Below are positions 1 to 12,929 of a stretch of DNA of 64,000 bases, one piece after another. Source of the DNA: Pleurodeles waltl (lineage: Eukaryota > Chordata > Amphibia > Caudata > Salamandridae); the NCBI RefSeq assembly GCF_031143425.1, contig NC_090451.1, positions 348,448,339-348,512,338 on the forward strand. Reading direction: 5' to 3'. A program made the translations under genes and the position numbers. Every line of letters starts with the position of its first letter. Position 1 is the first letter of the stretch. The notes under the pieces are model-generated. The model saw nothing but the letters and a program-made list of their open reading frames with translations. It did no database searches and was not told the origin of the DNA.

Positions 1-40
1 TTTGTCTCATATCCAGCTTTCCTGAAGAACATACAATTGT

Positions 41-486
41 GTGTGGGTGAATGCCTCAAAGCAAGCAAAGCATGCACTAGTGGATTTTGACTGGGGCCAG
101 CTGTTGATTGCTTTGCAGAAACCTTTAAAATCCATGATAACGGCCACCTTACCCATATGGATGCATGGGCTTTTGAACGAGGCAGGTATAGATACTTCAG
201 TTTTTGGGGCTCATTCTGCTAGGAGAGTGATGGCTTCCAAAGTGTTTGCATTGGGTTCTCAGCTGATGAAGTCATGAAGGTAGCTGACTGGTCCTCCAAA
301 TCAACTTTCAAATCCTTTTACTATAAGCCTATCAAGGACATTGTGTTGGGTGGCGGTAGCACAGCTTTACACAAGCATAATCAGGAGATTTTCAATTATA
401 TTAGGGACACAGAGGCGAGGATTATCCCTCCCTGGCATGTTGTATATATTTTATGTATATGTTATATATATGGTTGTTTTTCGTAG
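41..486 (+). pseudogene. Tyrosine recombinase C-terminus, DIRS-like retrotransposon remnant
   Basis: Two adjoining frames (41-277 and 274-486) together read as the C-terminal half of a tyrosine recombinase. The first carries the HxxR box (AHSARR, near 215-230). The second, after a frameshift near 275, carries ADWSS followed by FKSFYYKP, where the catalytic tyrosine is expected. The family cuts and rejoins DNA through that tyrosine and integrates DIRS, Ngaro and Crypton elements. The upstream catalytic arginine would lie before the window start, so the fragment is partial as well as frameshifted. DIRS is the most likely source in a vertebrate, but a Crypton or Ngaro origin cannot be excluded from this piece. 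Confidence 0.6.
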
Positions 487-1189
487 TGTTTTTGTGCATA
501 CTATCAAAATACATAATGTGATTGTATTCTTATGGTTACCCACCCTCTTTTATATTGTGATGGTTTCACTATTCTGAGAGAATAGAGTTTATGGACTGTT
601 CTTCTTCATCTGCAGGGAAAGAGCAAACACATACCAGAAGCAGGACAACTCCAGGTGCCTCCTGGTTGAAAATGAGGGGCCAGATTTTGGTTGGATCCTT
701 CATGATGCAATGTTTTCTGTTTTCAGCAAGGTCTGTTCATCATGGATCACCTGGTTGTTTAAGTTATCAATATTGAAGATTGGTTAGCTTCCTGAGGGGC
801 TTTTTGGATGTGACTTATGTGTGGTTATTATGCTAACAGGTTGTTTTTCTGGCATTTTGGCAAAGAAAGAGGAGCCAGAATGGTGATATTGACTCTTAAA
901 AGACTCACTTCATGGTGATTGGAGCAAGTGATATTGATGTGATTACTGTTTACAGGAAATACTACTATAAGTAGCGAGGAAGCCGAAAGAATAAACTAGC
1001 CTGCAAGTTTCAGATTTACTACACGAACAACTGAAACATCCATTTATGGTCACATGCTATTGGAAACCTATAAAGAAAGAAATAACAAATAGAATACATC
1101 TTAAACTACATAGGTTTTCTTTGCATGCTCTCTGGCTCACAAAATAAATCTTTGCCCTACAAGCCAAACAAAAAACATCTTCCTCATGT
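487..1189. other. No recognisable feature
   Basis: A/T-rich sequence with only short unrelated reading frames. It may be the 3' flank of the recombinase element. I see no domain, repeat or RNA gene. Confidence 0.4.
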
Positions 1190-1194
1190 ACTCT

Positions 1195-1410
1195 GTTAAA
1201 AATGGGGCTTCTGGTTGTCAGAGGATGCACCCTGTACAAGCAGGAACCACCACTTCTAGTCAGGGTAACATACATACACACTTAGAGGTAACCTCACCCT
1301 CTGCTAGCTTGACACAGGGCAGGCAGACTTATGTAAAGAGGCAATGTGTAAAGTATTTGTGCAACAAACACACAAACACCACAAAAGACTCCACAGAGGT
1401 TTACAGAAAT
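1195..1410 (+). repeat. Left terminal inverted repeat of the 1190-4107 element
   Basis: Imperfect inverted match to 3895-4105. The best block reads GAGGCAATGTGTAAAGTATT at about 1340-1360 and is mirrored near 3946-3972. Confidence 0.65.
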
Positions 1411-3894
1411 AGAGAATATTTATCTGACTGAATTGCAACCAAAACAACAAAAATCCAATCAGTAGAACTCAAAATATGAATTATTATAGATTGAACTAAA
1501 AATAGTGCTTAGAAGTCACTAGCAGTCAAAAGGTTACTTGAGGTTGTGAGGGACCAGTGCAATTTAGGCCCACAGTAATGGAGGGTAGGCTGGCTTCAGA
1601 AACCATACAGGGTCCGAGAAAAAAGTCACTTGGCTGGAGCAAGCATCAATGCCGAGGAGCAAATGCACAGGAGATGAGTCAATATTTTTCGTCCAGTCTG
1701 AGCGTCATCATCAAGAGCAGTAGAAATGAATGTAATGCCTCATTGTCAAGCCGTGCAGAGTGCCATCATCAGGCTGCACAGGCTGTGAGTCCACTATCGT
1801 AAATCAGCCTCTGCATCAATATCAAAGGGGCAATGCGTCGATTCCGACCGGCGCGGTGGTGACAATGCATCAGTTTTTGCAGAAATCAGCTGCAGAACCT
1901 ACTTCTGAGGCCCAGGACTGGAGGAGGCACCTCAGTCAAGGGTATGATTCACAGATGGCAGAGTCCAGCTGCACGAGGAGAGTTGCAGACAGTTTTTGAT
2001 GTCCCTGAGACTGCAGAAGAACATGGGACAAGCCAGCAAGTCTTTGAAATCACTTTGGGTTCAAGTGAGATTGGTCCATTACTTGTCCTCAGGAGAGCAG
2101 GCAACAGGGCAGCTCTGCAAAGCAGAGAATCAGTTCCTCAGAACAGTCAGTCTGGGCTGAGTGGCAATCATTACACCACTGCAGTCTTTATTCCAGCAGA
2201 GTTCTTCCCAAGTCCTGTCATGTACTGATTTGGTAGGGCCAGAGACCCAGTTCTGATACCCAAATGTGCCTTTGAAGTGGGACTGACTTCAAAGAAGGGT
2301 CATTGAAGTGCACAGAGATCCTTTCTTCCCAGCCCTGCCTCCAGAAAACCAGTAGCGGGTAATCAGCCCTTTGAGTAGGGGCATGAATTTCCCTATTGAA
2401 GTGTAAGTGTCAGCTCACCTCGACTCTTCCTACCCAGGAAGGCCCATCAGAATGCAGATGAATGCAGATTAGTCTTTTGAGACACCCACTATTCCTGTGT
2501 TTTTGGCTGTCTAGAAAGAATGCACAGAGTGTAGCTGTCATCTGCCCCAGACATGTATTGGAGACAGGCTGCAAGGCACACAGAGCAGTACGAGCAGAGA
2601 AATGCTCTCTTTCTAAAAGTGGTATTTCTAAAATAGTAATGTTAAATATAACTTTACCACGAAAGAGGATTTATCATTACCATTCCAATGATAAGAAACA
2701 TGATGCAGCTGTTCCTTTGTGATCAGGAATTACAGCTTAAAGGATATTAAGGAATTCCCAATGCTGGCCTATGAGAGGAGTAGGCCTCACAGTAGTGAAA
2801 ACGACTTTGGGAGTTGTTCACTACCTGGGAATGTAAAACGCAAAAGAACATGTCCTACCTTTTACCCCCCTACTGGTTATCTGGAGCCAGGACTAGGAAC
2901 AAATGATCTCTCTATACTTCAAAGACTCTCCTTCGAAGTCCCCCCATGCCAACTGCACTTTTGTGTATAAATACTGGGTCTCTTACCCCCTAACATGAGT
3001 CACTTTTGGACCTGTAACCACGTACTGCTGGGTCTACATCTGCACATTGTCAGAATGGCTGATATGCTGCCTAAAGGACTCATCTTTGGACTGCTGACCT
3101 GGAAGGCCAGCCTTGCTCAGCTGTTGCCATGCAACCTGCTGCTGTCTTCTTGTGCTGAAAGAGAGCTGGACTCTGCCTTTGCCTAAAGTGTTCTCCAAGA
3201 GGTTGTTGGGTTGCCCCCTGTTTGACACTGATTAGGGCTTGTTGCGTCAGTCCTCCAGGTGAGATTGTCATGCCTACAGCTGTACATGCTTCTACCTTTT
3301 CACCTGCCTTTGTGGTGCCAGGACTGAGCCAGCTGCATTAAATCTGCTTGTGGGAACTGTGTCTCTGATCTTGAGCAGACACTGCAGCACCAAGAGAAAT
3401 CCTTCTAGCGTGTACCCACCACGTTGCAGTGGCAATGCGTAGTTACCTGACATCACCAGCCATTTGCAGCAATCCCAGGTAGGGACCCAGTCTTCAGGAA
3501 GATTGCCGCGTCTCTGTTGTGTGTTAGGAAAGCTGAGTCTGTCCTGCCTATGCCCAGGCAGCCCGGCATGGCCCGCGCGCACCAGAGAGAGCCACAAAGT
3601 TACCATCCTGGCCCTTGGCCGGAACAGAGATACTGTGTTCAGTGAATCGGACCTGCGAGGTCCTTTTAAACCATCCTGCACACCTGTGGGCAGCTGAGTT
3701 TCCTCCATGTCCCGCTTCCAAGGGACCAGTATAGACCTTCCTTTGGGAGCCTCTTGTGGTCCTATTTTGAACCCTGACACAACAAAAAAATAACCCTTTT
3801 TGTTTCCTGAGTAGACTTGGAGTCGTTCTCTCCCTAGACTCCTGTAACTGCCATTTTGGCCTCACTTTGTCCTGATGAAGATTCTCTATTTTTC

Positions 3895-4105
3895 TAAACC
3901 TGTGTGGAGTACTTTTGTGGTGTATTCGTTGTGGTACTATGTGTGTTGCACAAATACTTTACACATTGCCTCTTAAGTTGAACCTGCCTGCTCTGTGCCA
4001 AGCTACAAGAGGGTGAGCACAGGTTAGTTTAAACTGTGTATCTGACTTACCCTGACTACAGTGGTGGTTCCTGCTTCAACAGGGTGCAAACTCCAACAAC
4101 CAGAA
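3895..4105 (-). repeat. Right terminal inverted repeat of the 1190-4107 element
   Basis: Reverse-complement counterpart of 1195-1410 with the same order of conserved blocks. It ends exactly where the CACTC tandem array begins. Confidence 0.65.
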
Positions 4106-4107
4106 AT

Positions 4108-7100
4108 CACCACTCCAGTCTACGTCACTCCACTGTACACTACTCCACTGGACAGTACTCCACTATAGGCTATTCCACTCCACACCATTCTACTGTCTGC
4201 CGCTCAAATTTACTCTATTCCACTGTATGCCACTCCACTCTACAACACGCTAATGTATGCTATTTGATTGTAAACCACTCCACTGTATGCTACTCCACTC
4301 TGCGCCACACCCCTCTATGCCACTTCATTCTACGCTATTTGCTTGTACCCCACTCCAATGTCAGCACTCCACTGTAAGCTATTACACTCTACCGTACGCC
4401 ACAGTACACCATGCCACTGTATGATATTACTCTCTACCCCACCCCACAATGCACCACTCCAGTCTATACCACTTTGTTATATGCCACTCCACTGTACGCT
4501 ACTCCACTATACACTATTACACTCAATGCTACTCCACTGAACAACACTCCACCTTATGCCCTTCCACTCTACACTATTACACTGCACACAGCTCCACTCT
4601 ATGCCAGTCTACTCCACGCTATTACAGTATATGCAACATTCAATCTTTACCTCTTCGGTGTACGCTGCTTCAATGTATGCCACTCCACTATACACCACTC
4701 CAGTATATGCTATTCCACTCTATCACCATATGCCACTCAACTCTGTGCAATTCCATTGTATGTCACTCCACTGTATGCTGCCCCACTCTATGCCACTCCA
4801 GTGGATGCCACTCCACTCTACCCCACTCCATTTTAACTGTTCCTTTGAATGTGACTCCACTGTATGCCACTTCACTGTATGCTATTACATTCTACCCCAT
4901 TCCAGTGTATGCTACTCCAGTCTATACCACTTCACTGTATACTACTACACTAAATACTACTCCACTATACACTATTCTAGGCTATGTCACTCTACTGTAT
5001 ACCACTCCACTCTAAGTTATTCCACTGTATGCCCTTCCGCTACATGCTACTCCACTCTATGTCACTCCAGTGTACCGCACTGCACTCAATGCCACTCCAC
5101 TCTATGTTAGTCCATTGGATGCCACTCCACTCTACACCACTCTACTATATGCTGTTTCACTCTACCTCACTCCACTGTACACTACTCGAGTCTACGCCAT
5201 TCCTCTCCACGCACTCCTCTCTATGTAATTCTACTCTACGCCCTTCCATGCTATGCTTTTCTACTCTGCGCCACTCCACTGTACTCCTCTTTACACTATT
5301 CCACTATATGCCACTCCATTCTAGGCTATTACAGTGTACGCAACTTTAATATTTGCCCCTCTATTGTATGGTATTCCACTCTACCCCACTTCACTGTACG
5401 CCACTCCACTGAATGCTATTACATTCTATACATTATTGCACTTTATGCCACTCCACTGTACACTACTACACTACATGCTATTATACTCAAAGCCACTCCA
5501 GTCTATGCTACTCCACTCTATGCTATTCCACTTCATGTCACTCCTCTGTACACTACTCCACTCTATCTTTGTACACTTCACTGTCCAAATGTGTACTCAA
5601 CTCTATGCCCATACACTTTATTGTACAACACTCTACTCCACTCTACAACAGTTTTCAACACTGTACAACATAGCACTCCACTTTACAGTATGAAACCACT
5701 CCAATGTATGTTTCCTCAGCTCTGCACGATGCCACTTCAACGTATGTCACCCCACTCTATGCTAATCCACTGTATCCTACTCCACTGCACACTATTCTAT
5801 TCCACTCTATGCCACTTCACTGTTCTTCTCTCCACTGTACAGTATTATGCTATCCAACTGCATTCTACTACACTTTATAGTAATCCACTCTACTCCACTA
5901 TAGTGTATGCCACTTCACTCTATACTGCTCCATTGTATGACACTCTTCTCTATACTATAAAAGTATACCATGCTTCATGGCTCTCCGTGCACTCTATCTC
6001 CTTACACTTCACTGTTCAGGTCTATAATCCACTCTATGCCCGTGCACGCCAATATACAACACTCTATTCCACTATACCACACTTTTGTGTATGACACACC
6101 ACTCCACCCTACTGTACAAGACCCCATTCCAATTTATAACAACTTAAAAACTACACTATGCCAGTACACTCCACGCCATTTCACTCTATTCTACAACACA
6201 CCAATACACTCTATTGTACTTTACTCCATCCTATGTTACACCACTCCACTTGACCCTGCACCACTGTATGAGACTTTATCTCACTCTATGCTACTATACA
6301 ACAATCCACTCTTTGTTTCACGCACTGCTGTACTCTATACACCTCCACTCTACAACACTCTACTACACTGTAGACCACTCTCTGACAATTTACTCCTTTC
6401 TATACCCCTTCACTCTACTGTATAACACTGCACTACACTGTATGCCACTATACAACATTCTACTCCACTCTAGTCTACAATACTGTAGTCCACTATACAA
6501 CACTGTATGAAACCTTTTGTATGCCACTGAACCCCACTTTATTCCACTCTAATCTAACACAGTACTCCACTCTACTTCACTACTGCACTGTATACAACTC
6601 CACTCTATGCCACCCAATGCCATTCCACTCCATATCACTGTATGCCAATCCACTGTACCACACTGTACAACATTGCATTGTATACCACTCTTCTCTACAA
6701 AACTCAACTAGACTGTATGTAACTTTACTCTACTGTAGTCTACATCACTTTCCAATACTGTATGACACCCAACTACATTCTAATGTACAATGCAGTACGC
6801 CAACTTATGGCACTTTACTTGACTGTATGCTATGCCACTCTACTCTACAGCACTCCACATCACTTTAGTCTACAGCACACCATTCCACTCTATGGCACTC
6901 TACTCCACTCTACACTATCCCTTTCCAGTGTATGCCACTCCACTATACTAGACCCTACTGCACTGTATCCCACTGTATGCCACTGTACTATACTCCGTTC
7001 TATCTTGCTCTACTTTCAGACCCTCTACTCCACTGTATATAATTCTATTCTACAACAATGTACTACACTCAAAGCCACGTTATCACACTCCACTCTATGC

Positions 7101-7565
7101 CTATCCACTCTATGCCACTGTAGTACACTGTATGAAACTCAACAGCACACCATTCAACTTCTCTCTTTGATACACCACTCCACCATATGATTCAACACCA
7201 CTCTATGACACTCTTCTCAACTGTACTGTACGACACCCCACTTGATGATACTCCATTGTATGACACTCTACTTTACTCTACACCACTCTAAAACACTCTA
7301 TTCCACTTTATGACAGTCTTCTACACCCTACACTACAGTTCAACATGGCATTCCATTGTACAACTTGCTGCTCTAGTTTACAAAACTTGACTCCACTAGA
7401 TGATACACCATGCGACTACACTATATAACACATTACTACACTGATTGATACGCTACTACACTCTATTCTACCCAACTCAATTCCAATCTACAATACTCCA
7501 GTCTATGACAATATACTTTACAACACTCTTTTCCACTGTACTGTGTAGCTCTCCACATAACAACT
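4108..7565. repeat. Degenerate short-unit tandem array, CCACTCYAYGCCACTCCACTGTA type
   Basis: About 3.5 kb built from diverged units of roughly 10-22 bp: CACTCCACTGTATGC and CACTCTATGC in the left part, shifting to CACTCTACAACACTC towards the right. The plus strand is very poor in G. The long S/T/H/Y/L-rich reading frames here exist only because the period keeps stop codons out of some frames. Their composition follows the repeat, so I annotate no gene. Unit divergence suggests an old array. Confidence 0.9.
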
Positions 7566-7880
7566 CTCCACTTGTGACATTGGACTCTGTGATTTGAAAT
7601 ACATTTTTTTTAAATGTAAAGGAAATATTGAGATTCAATGAATGAAACAAAGGTTAAAGCTTAGCTAAAGTTAGGAAAACATATTTTCCCTACACAAACC
7701 AAGTTTAAACTACACAAACTTAAAACTCTAAATTTTTTGTCATAACTTTCATTTACAACTTATCCACCCCCTTCAAGCTATTATATGTAGCGGATCTCGT
7801 TACACACTCTTTTGAGCTCACTAACCAGACAACACTAACTATAACTCATCACTCTTACCATGCACTGTGTTCTCACTAAT
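7566..7880. repeat. A/T-rich spacer 1 inside the tandem array
   Basis: Non-repeat interval beginning near GTGATTTGAAATACATTTT and followed by A/T-rich sequence. Its first about 180 bases resemble the interval at 8370-8550, which begins GCGATTTGAAACACATTTTC. The array therefore has a larger unit of CACTC block plus spacer. Confidence 0.6.
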
Positions 7881-8369
7881 AATGGTACTCCACTGTACAA
7901 CACTGCACTGTACTAGACTCTGAGCCACTTTACTGCACAACACTACACTTGACAACACTGAATTATATGACACCCTACTCCACTGAACATCAGTCTGTGC
8001 CACTACACTCTACAACACTCTGCTACAATCTATTACACTCTACGACACTCTACTCAATGACATACCACTCCACCACACTCCATTTCATGACACTCCAGCC
8101 AACAACTCTCCACTGTACAAAACTGCTCTAGTGTTCAACATGCCACTACACTCTACAACACTCCTCTTTGCTCTAGGATACTGCACTCCACGATATGGCA
8201 CACTATGCCACTCCACTGTATAACACTTTACTTCACTGTATACTATGTGATTCCACTCTTCTTGACTCCACCCTATTCCACTCTACAATATTCCACTCTA
8301 CAACACTAGACTCCATGCACTCTCCATCACTGTACTGTACTCTAATTCACAACACTTCAGTCAATGAAA
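7881..8369. repeat. Second block of the CACTC tandem array
   Basis: Same degenerate unit family as 4108-7565, dominated by CACTCTACAACACTC-type words. It is bounded on both sides by the related A/T-rich spacers. Confidence 0.85.
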
Positions 8370-8602
8370 CTCCACACTGCGATTTGAAACACATTTTCAT
8401 TAAAAAATTAAAACCATTAACATACAATGAAAAAAACAATGGTTATGGATCATTTATAGTTAGAAACACATTATGTAATCTTTCTATGCAAGCCCAACTT
8501 AAATTCCACAAACATTAAAAGTTGTAAAGTTATAAGCACAATTTCAGTTTATAATGTATGCACCACTCTCATATTACTATAAGTCACGCACCTCCAAACA
8601 TA
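8370..8602. repeat. A/T-rich spacer 2, related to spacer 1, up to the Harbinger insertion
   Basis: Begins like spacer 1 and keeps similar words (ACTTAAATTCCACAAAC against ACTACACAAACTTAAA). It ends at the ATA target duplication (8600-8602) of the Harbinger element. Confidence 0.5.
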
Positions 8603-8900
8603 GGCCTTCATTACAACCTTGGCGGTCGGTGTTAAAGCGGCAGTAATCCCGCCAACAGGCCGGCGGTAAAATAAATGGGATCACGACCACAACGGAAACT
8701 GCCAACACAGACAGCCACTTTAACACACCGACCGCCACGGCGGTAGCAATAAACACCGCAGCGGTCACTGCCAACAGACAGGGGGAAGACAATGTACCGC
8801 CCACCCCATCACAACCAGCCAATCCGCCAGCTTTTCCGGGGCAGTACCAACGCCATCAAAAGCACGCCGGAAACAGGACTTGGAAGGGAAACCACTCACC
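8603..8900. repeat. Harbinger left terminal and subterminal region, rich in GGCGGT/CCGCC
   Basis: The inverted terminus is followed by many GGCGGT and ACCGCC words in both orientations, the usual look of subterminal transposase/Myb binding regions in these elements. No gene. Confidence 0.6.
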
Positions 8901-9487
8901 TCTCGACACTCAACGAAGAACCAGGACTACATGGAGCCCGAGCTGCACGTTCTGCCCATGCTGGTCTACCTCCTCATACATGAGGAATATCACAGGAGGC
9001 GGGGGCGACAACCACGGTGGGTACTGCACCTAGCATACGGGGGGAGGAAAAAGAGAGTGACACACACACGCAAAACACAACACCCCCACCCTCACTCACA
9101 ACATCATACACACAAAAACATGCCTCAATATTACATTTACACCCCGTAACCCCCTGGAAGAATGCAAGGGCAAAAGGAATTGAGTCAAATCTTTGATATA
9201 TTAGAAATAGGCAGATATACCTAACGAATCCAAAAACAGTGTATACAATTATTTACAATATGTACAGAAGGCTGTACACTGTCCTTTGTAAATGTCCGTG
9301 GTCCACTGGGCCAAAAATAATTGGCAAAGCCCACACTTGACTCCTGCCTCAAAACCGAGAGAACACTGCAGGGGCATCAGGTCGAAAACACACAGGCACC
9401 TCAGGGGGATGGGGAAGGGGAGGGCACCTCAGCCGGAAGATGGTACTATGCCACTGCTCCTCGAGGGGGCTCCATGCCCACAGTGAT

Positions 9488-9960
9488 GTCCTGGGGAGTG
9501 CAAAGCCACAGTCTCTCAAGTCTCTCAAGTGGGTGGTTTGCCCACTGCTTGGTCCTGGGGAGTGCAAAGTCAGTCTCTCAAGTGGGTGGGTTGCCCCCTG
9601 CTTGGTCCTGGGGAGTGCAAAGCCACAGTCTCTCAAGTGGGTGGGTTGCCCACTGCTTGGTCCTGAGGAGTGCAAAGCCACACTCTCTCAAGGGGGTGGC
9701 ATCTCCACTGATTCTGGAGGGGGCATTGTGCCCAGTCTGCTTCATTCTGCCAAGGATTGGGTGTGTGGATGCATTTTCCACTGGTTCTAGAGGGGGCTTT
9801 GTGCCCAGTGTGCTTCATCCTGCAAAGGATTGGGTGAGTGGATGCATTTCTCCACTGGTTCTGCAGGGGGCCTTGTGCCCAGTCTGCTTTATCCTCCCAA
9901 GGCTAGGGGGAGTGGATGCATTTCTCCACTGGTTCTGGATGGGGCTTGGTGCCCAGTGAT
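9488..9960. repeat. Two adjoining minisatellites inside the Harbinger left arm
   Basis: Four copies of a roughly 55-bp unit (core GGGGAGTGCAAAGCCACAG) at about 9488-9705 are followed by about 3.5 copies of a roughly 73-bp unit (core GCCCAGTCTGCTTCATCCTG ... GTGGATGCATTT) at 9705-9960. Reading frames that run across them are repeat artefacts. Confidence 0.8.
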
Positions 9961-9982
9961 GCTGCACTTGGGGTGTGGCAGT

Positions 9983-12929
9983 TCACATTCCCTCACCTGG
10001 GTGTCTGAGGCACGAGATTAGTAGGGAGCAGGTAGCATGATACTCCATGGATGAAGGGCCCAACTCCATCCTGCGGTGACTAAGACTGCATACTGGTGGT
10101 AGTGCTGGTAGGGGTGCTTCCAGTGGTGTTTGGAGGCTCCAGGCCATCTTCTGCAGCCTCAGACGGCTGCCCACTTGGGATGCTGCTGCTGACATTTGTT
10201 GTGGCAGCGGCGGGGCAGGTGGCGGTGCCTGCGGCGGGGATGCTGGCGGTGCTGTCCATCGTGGAGGTGCCATAGTGGTGGAGGGAGGCACCAGCCCGTC
10301 TCCTGCAGCCTTGTACGGCTGCCCACTGGGGATGCTGCTGCTAACAGTTTTTGTGGCAGCGGCAGGGCAGGTAGCGGAGCTTGCGGTGGTGCAGGTGGCG
10401 GTGCTTGCGGCAGTACAGGTGGCGGGGCTGTCGGATCTGATGGTGGGCACCAGGCCCTTACCTGGTGCCGCCGAGGCCTGAAGTGCCTTGCCTTGACTTT
10501 TCTGCCTCTTCTTCACCTTGGCAGATGCCGCTGGACCTTGGCACTGGCAGCTTGAGTTTTGGATGAGGCCTTGCTAGGTGGGGCGTGCTCCTTGGCCGTG
10601 CTGCGTGCTGGCCTCTTCTTCACCTTGGTAGGTGGCAGAATGGGTTGCTCTTTTGCAGGGGTCGTTGGCACACTGCCTGGCCTGACAGGTGCCCCCTTTG
10701 ATCCTCTGGGGGTTGCAGTGAGCACAGCGGACGCTGACTTGGTGGCTGAGGTGCAGGCCTGAGATCTGGACACCCTGGCCCAAGGGGAAGGATGGAGGGG
10801 AGGGGTAGGGAAGAGGTCAACATTAGCCAGGAAATGTTTTTTAGACATACTGGGACGGGAAGATGGAGAGGGTTTGGGAGTGGAGGAAGAGGGAATGGTT
10901 GTAGGAGGTGTCTGTCTGCTGAGTTTGGGTGAAGGTGCATGGGACGGATGCTGTTGTGAGGTGGATGCCTGTTGGGTGGGTGGGTGCTTGCATTTGTGTA
11001 CTTTGGGAGGAGGGGTCACAGACACACTGGGAGAGGACACAGGGGACGTGTGAATGGTTGTGGGGGCGGTGAATGCCAGTGAGGGGTGTGTTGTGATGGG
11101 CGTGCTGGTGATGGAGGTAGTGGATGAGGATGTAGTGCATGCAGGTGTGAGTGGAGACAAGACTGGGAGGGAGAGAGGAGGACGAAGAGGAGGAGGGGGA
11201 CACAGTGGAGGCAGTGGATGTTGGTGTGTCTGCATGGGCATGGTGCCTGTGTGAGTGCCTGTGAGATGAGTTGTGGTGCTTATGTTTGCCTGAGCCACTT
11301 TTGAGTGTTGATTTGGGTGAACGCTGGTCTGAAAGTGTGCTTGGGATAGGCTGAGGTTGAGGGGATTGGGACTGGGTAGAGGAAGTTGGAGGGGGGAGGC
11401 TAGGCACAGGGACAATGGCTGCCATCAGTGCTGAGGCCAAAGCCTGAAATGCTCTCTGTTGGACTGCCATGCCAGAATGAATGCCCTCCAGGTATGCATT
11501 TGTTTGTTGCAAATGCCTCTCGACACCCTGGATGATATTCAGAATGGTTGACTGCCCAATAGAGAGGGATCTCAGGAGGTCAATAGCCTCCTCACTGAGG
11601 GCAGCAGGGCTGACTGGGGCAGGGCCTGAGGTGCCTGGGGCGAAGGAGATGCCCACCCTCCTGGTTAAGCGGGCACAGGAAACACGCTGAGGGGCTGAGG
11701 GAGGGTGGTGCTGGTAGGGGGATGGTGGCTGTACCTGTTGTTGGGGTGGGCACAGAGGTGTCCGCCACCACCAGGGAGCTTCCATCAGAAGATGAGTCGC
11801 TGTTGGTTGTCTCCCCTCCTATCCCCGTCGTGGTGATCCCCTCACCTGCCGTCCCACTGGTGCCTCAGTGGATTCGGCCTCCAGGCCCATGCCGGGATGT
11901 AGCTCCCTCCGTCGCCAGTGCCTCTGCTCCTCCGCCAGGTGATGCTAATGCACACAAGGACAGGGTGACAAAACAAAAAGGGGAGGGAAGAGACAGAGGA
12001 TACACTTGGTCAATGCCAGCAACAACATCACCGTTGGCGTACACAACACACAGGGATCAGCCCTTTGCACTAGGCCATGCACTACGAGTTACACAGCTAG
12101 TCACCAGCCCATGGGGTAAAATGCCTAACGCCAGCATCTGCACACCAGAAACCCATAGGACCCTGCCCAGTAGTAGATGGCCACTTACAATATTGGGGTA
12201 GGAGTGCTCCAGAGCCTGCCCAACAAGGGACCTACAAGGCATGATCGCCCTGGCCTAGGGGCACCCACAGACCACGTCCCCCACCCAGGTAACACCTTAA
12301 TGCGCTCAAAGTCATGATTCTGACTCTGTACTCACCCCCTTGTGGCTGCTGTGATGCCCTCAAGTGCCCATCCAACTCCGGATAGGCCACTGCCAGGATG
12401 CGGAACATTAGGGGGGTCATGGTGCGACGGGCACCCCTTCCACATTGAGAGGCCAGCCCCAGCTGGGCCTCTGCCGTCATCTTTGACCAGCGGCGCAGGT
12501 CCTCCAATCTCTTGTGGCAGTGGGTGCTCTGCCTGTAAAAACACCCCAGGGTCCGCACCTCCTTGGCGATGGCACGCCAAATACCCTTCTTCTGGTGGGC
12601 GCTGACCTGCAGGGAGAAGACAGCAGAAAAAATGGTTAGTCATGCCGTACGGACTGTCATACTCATGGCCCACCATATCCCTCCCATTACGCATATACAT
12701 TGACCACCATACCTGCAGCACTCTGCCCGGGACCCCTCTGCCCCCCTACATGTGGCTTACACACACAGCAGTCCCTACATCCATGGCTAACGCATCATGC
12801 TCACAGAGTACTCACCTGTTTGTCTGGAGGACCGTAGAGTAATGTGTACTGGGGTAGGACCCCATCCACCAGTTTTTCTAACTCCTCTGCAGTGAAGGCA
12901 GGGGCCCTTTCCCCAGACACATGAGCCAT
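9983..12929 (-). pseudogene. Harbinger accessory gene A: Myb/SANT-like DNA-binding protein with long Pro/Ser/Thr tail
   Basis: Exon 1 (12816-12929) starts MAHVSGERAPAFTAEELEKL and ends at a CAG|GTGAGT donor. Exon 2 (12336-12606) follows a CTGCAG acceptor, reads on in frame with the GIWRAIAKEV and RRWSKMTAEAQ motifs of a Myb/SANT-like trihelical domain, and ends at a second GTGAGT donor. The rest lies in two frames at 11960-10000: a helical stretch (EEAIDLLRSLSIGQSTI and following, about 11590-11480), then low-complexity Pro, Ser, Thr, His and Lys-rich sequence. A frameshift near 11785 and an unclear exon 3 acceptor make this copy non-functional. A roughly 150-bp internal duplication sits at 10155-10380. 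The likely role is DNA binding for transposition. The gene diverges from the transposase gene across about 440 bp. Confidence 0.7.

Larger units (their letters stand above)
1190..4107. mobile_element. Non-autonomous element with about 200-bp inverted ends, copy 1
   Basis: The sequence at 1195-1410 returns as its reverse complement at 3895-4105. Shared blocks in the same order include TTCTGGTTG, GCACCCTGT, AAGCAGGAACCACCACT, AGTCAGGGTAA and GAGGCAATGTGTAAAGTATT. The interior has no long open frame. Part of it (about 1400-2980) resembles 19340-21080, so the family is repeated in the genome. The stretch at 2990-3890 has no counterpart in the second copy and may be a separate insert or a longer form. 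The long inverted ends suggest a DNA transposon, but superfamily and target duplication could not be established. The right end abuts a tandem array. Confidence 0.6.

Noticed and set aside
3292..3780. 162-codon minus-strand frame
   Set aside because: No similarity recognised. Overlaps two other frames and lies in a repeat interior.
4036..8131. Many open frames of 60-188 codons rich in His, Ser, Thr, Tyr and Leu
   Set aside because: They follow the tandem unit in several frames at once and have no start context or domain. Repeat artefacts.
9321..9959. 212-codon frame with repeated SLSSGW and CPVCFILP blocks
   Set aside because: Product of the two minisatellites in the Harbinger arm.
10196..10555. 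Gly/Cys-rich plus-strand frames
   Set aside because: Shadow of the Pro/Ser-rich tail of accessory gene A on the other strand.
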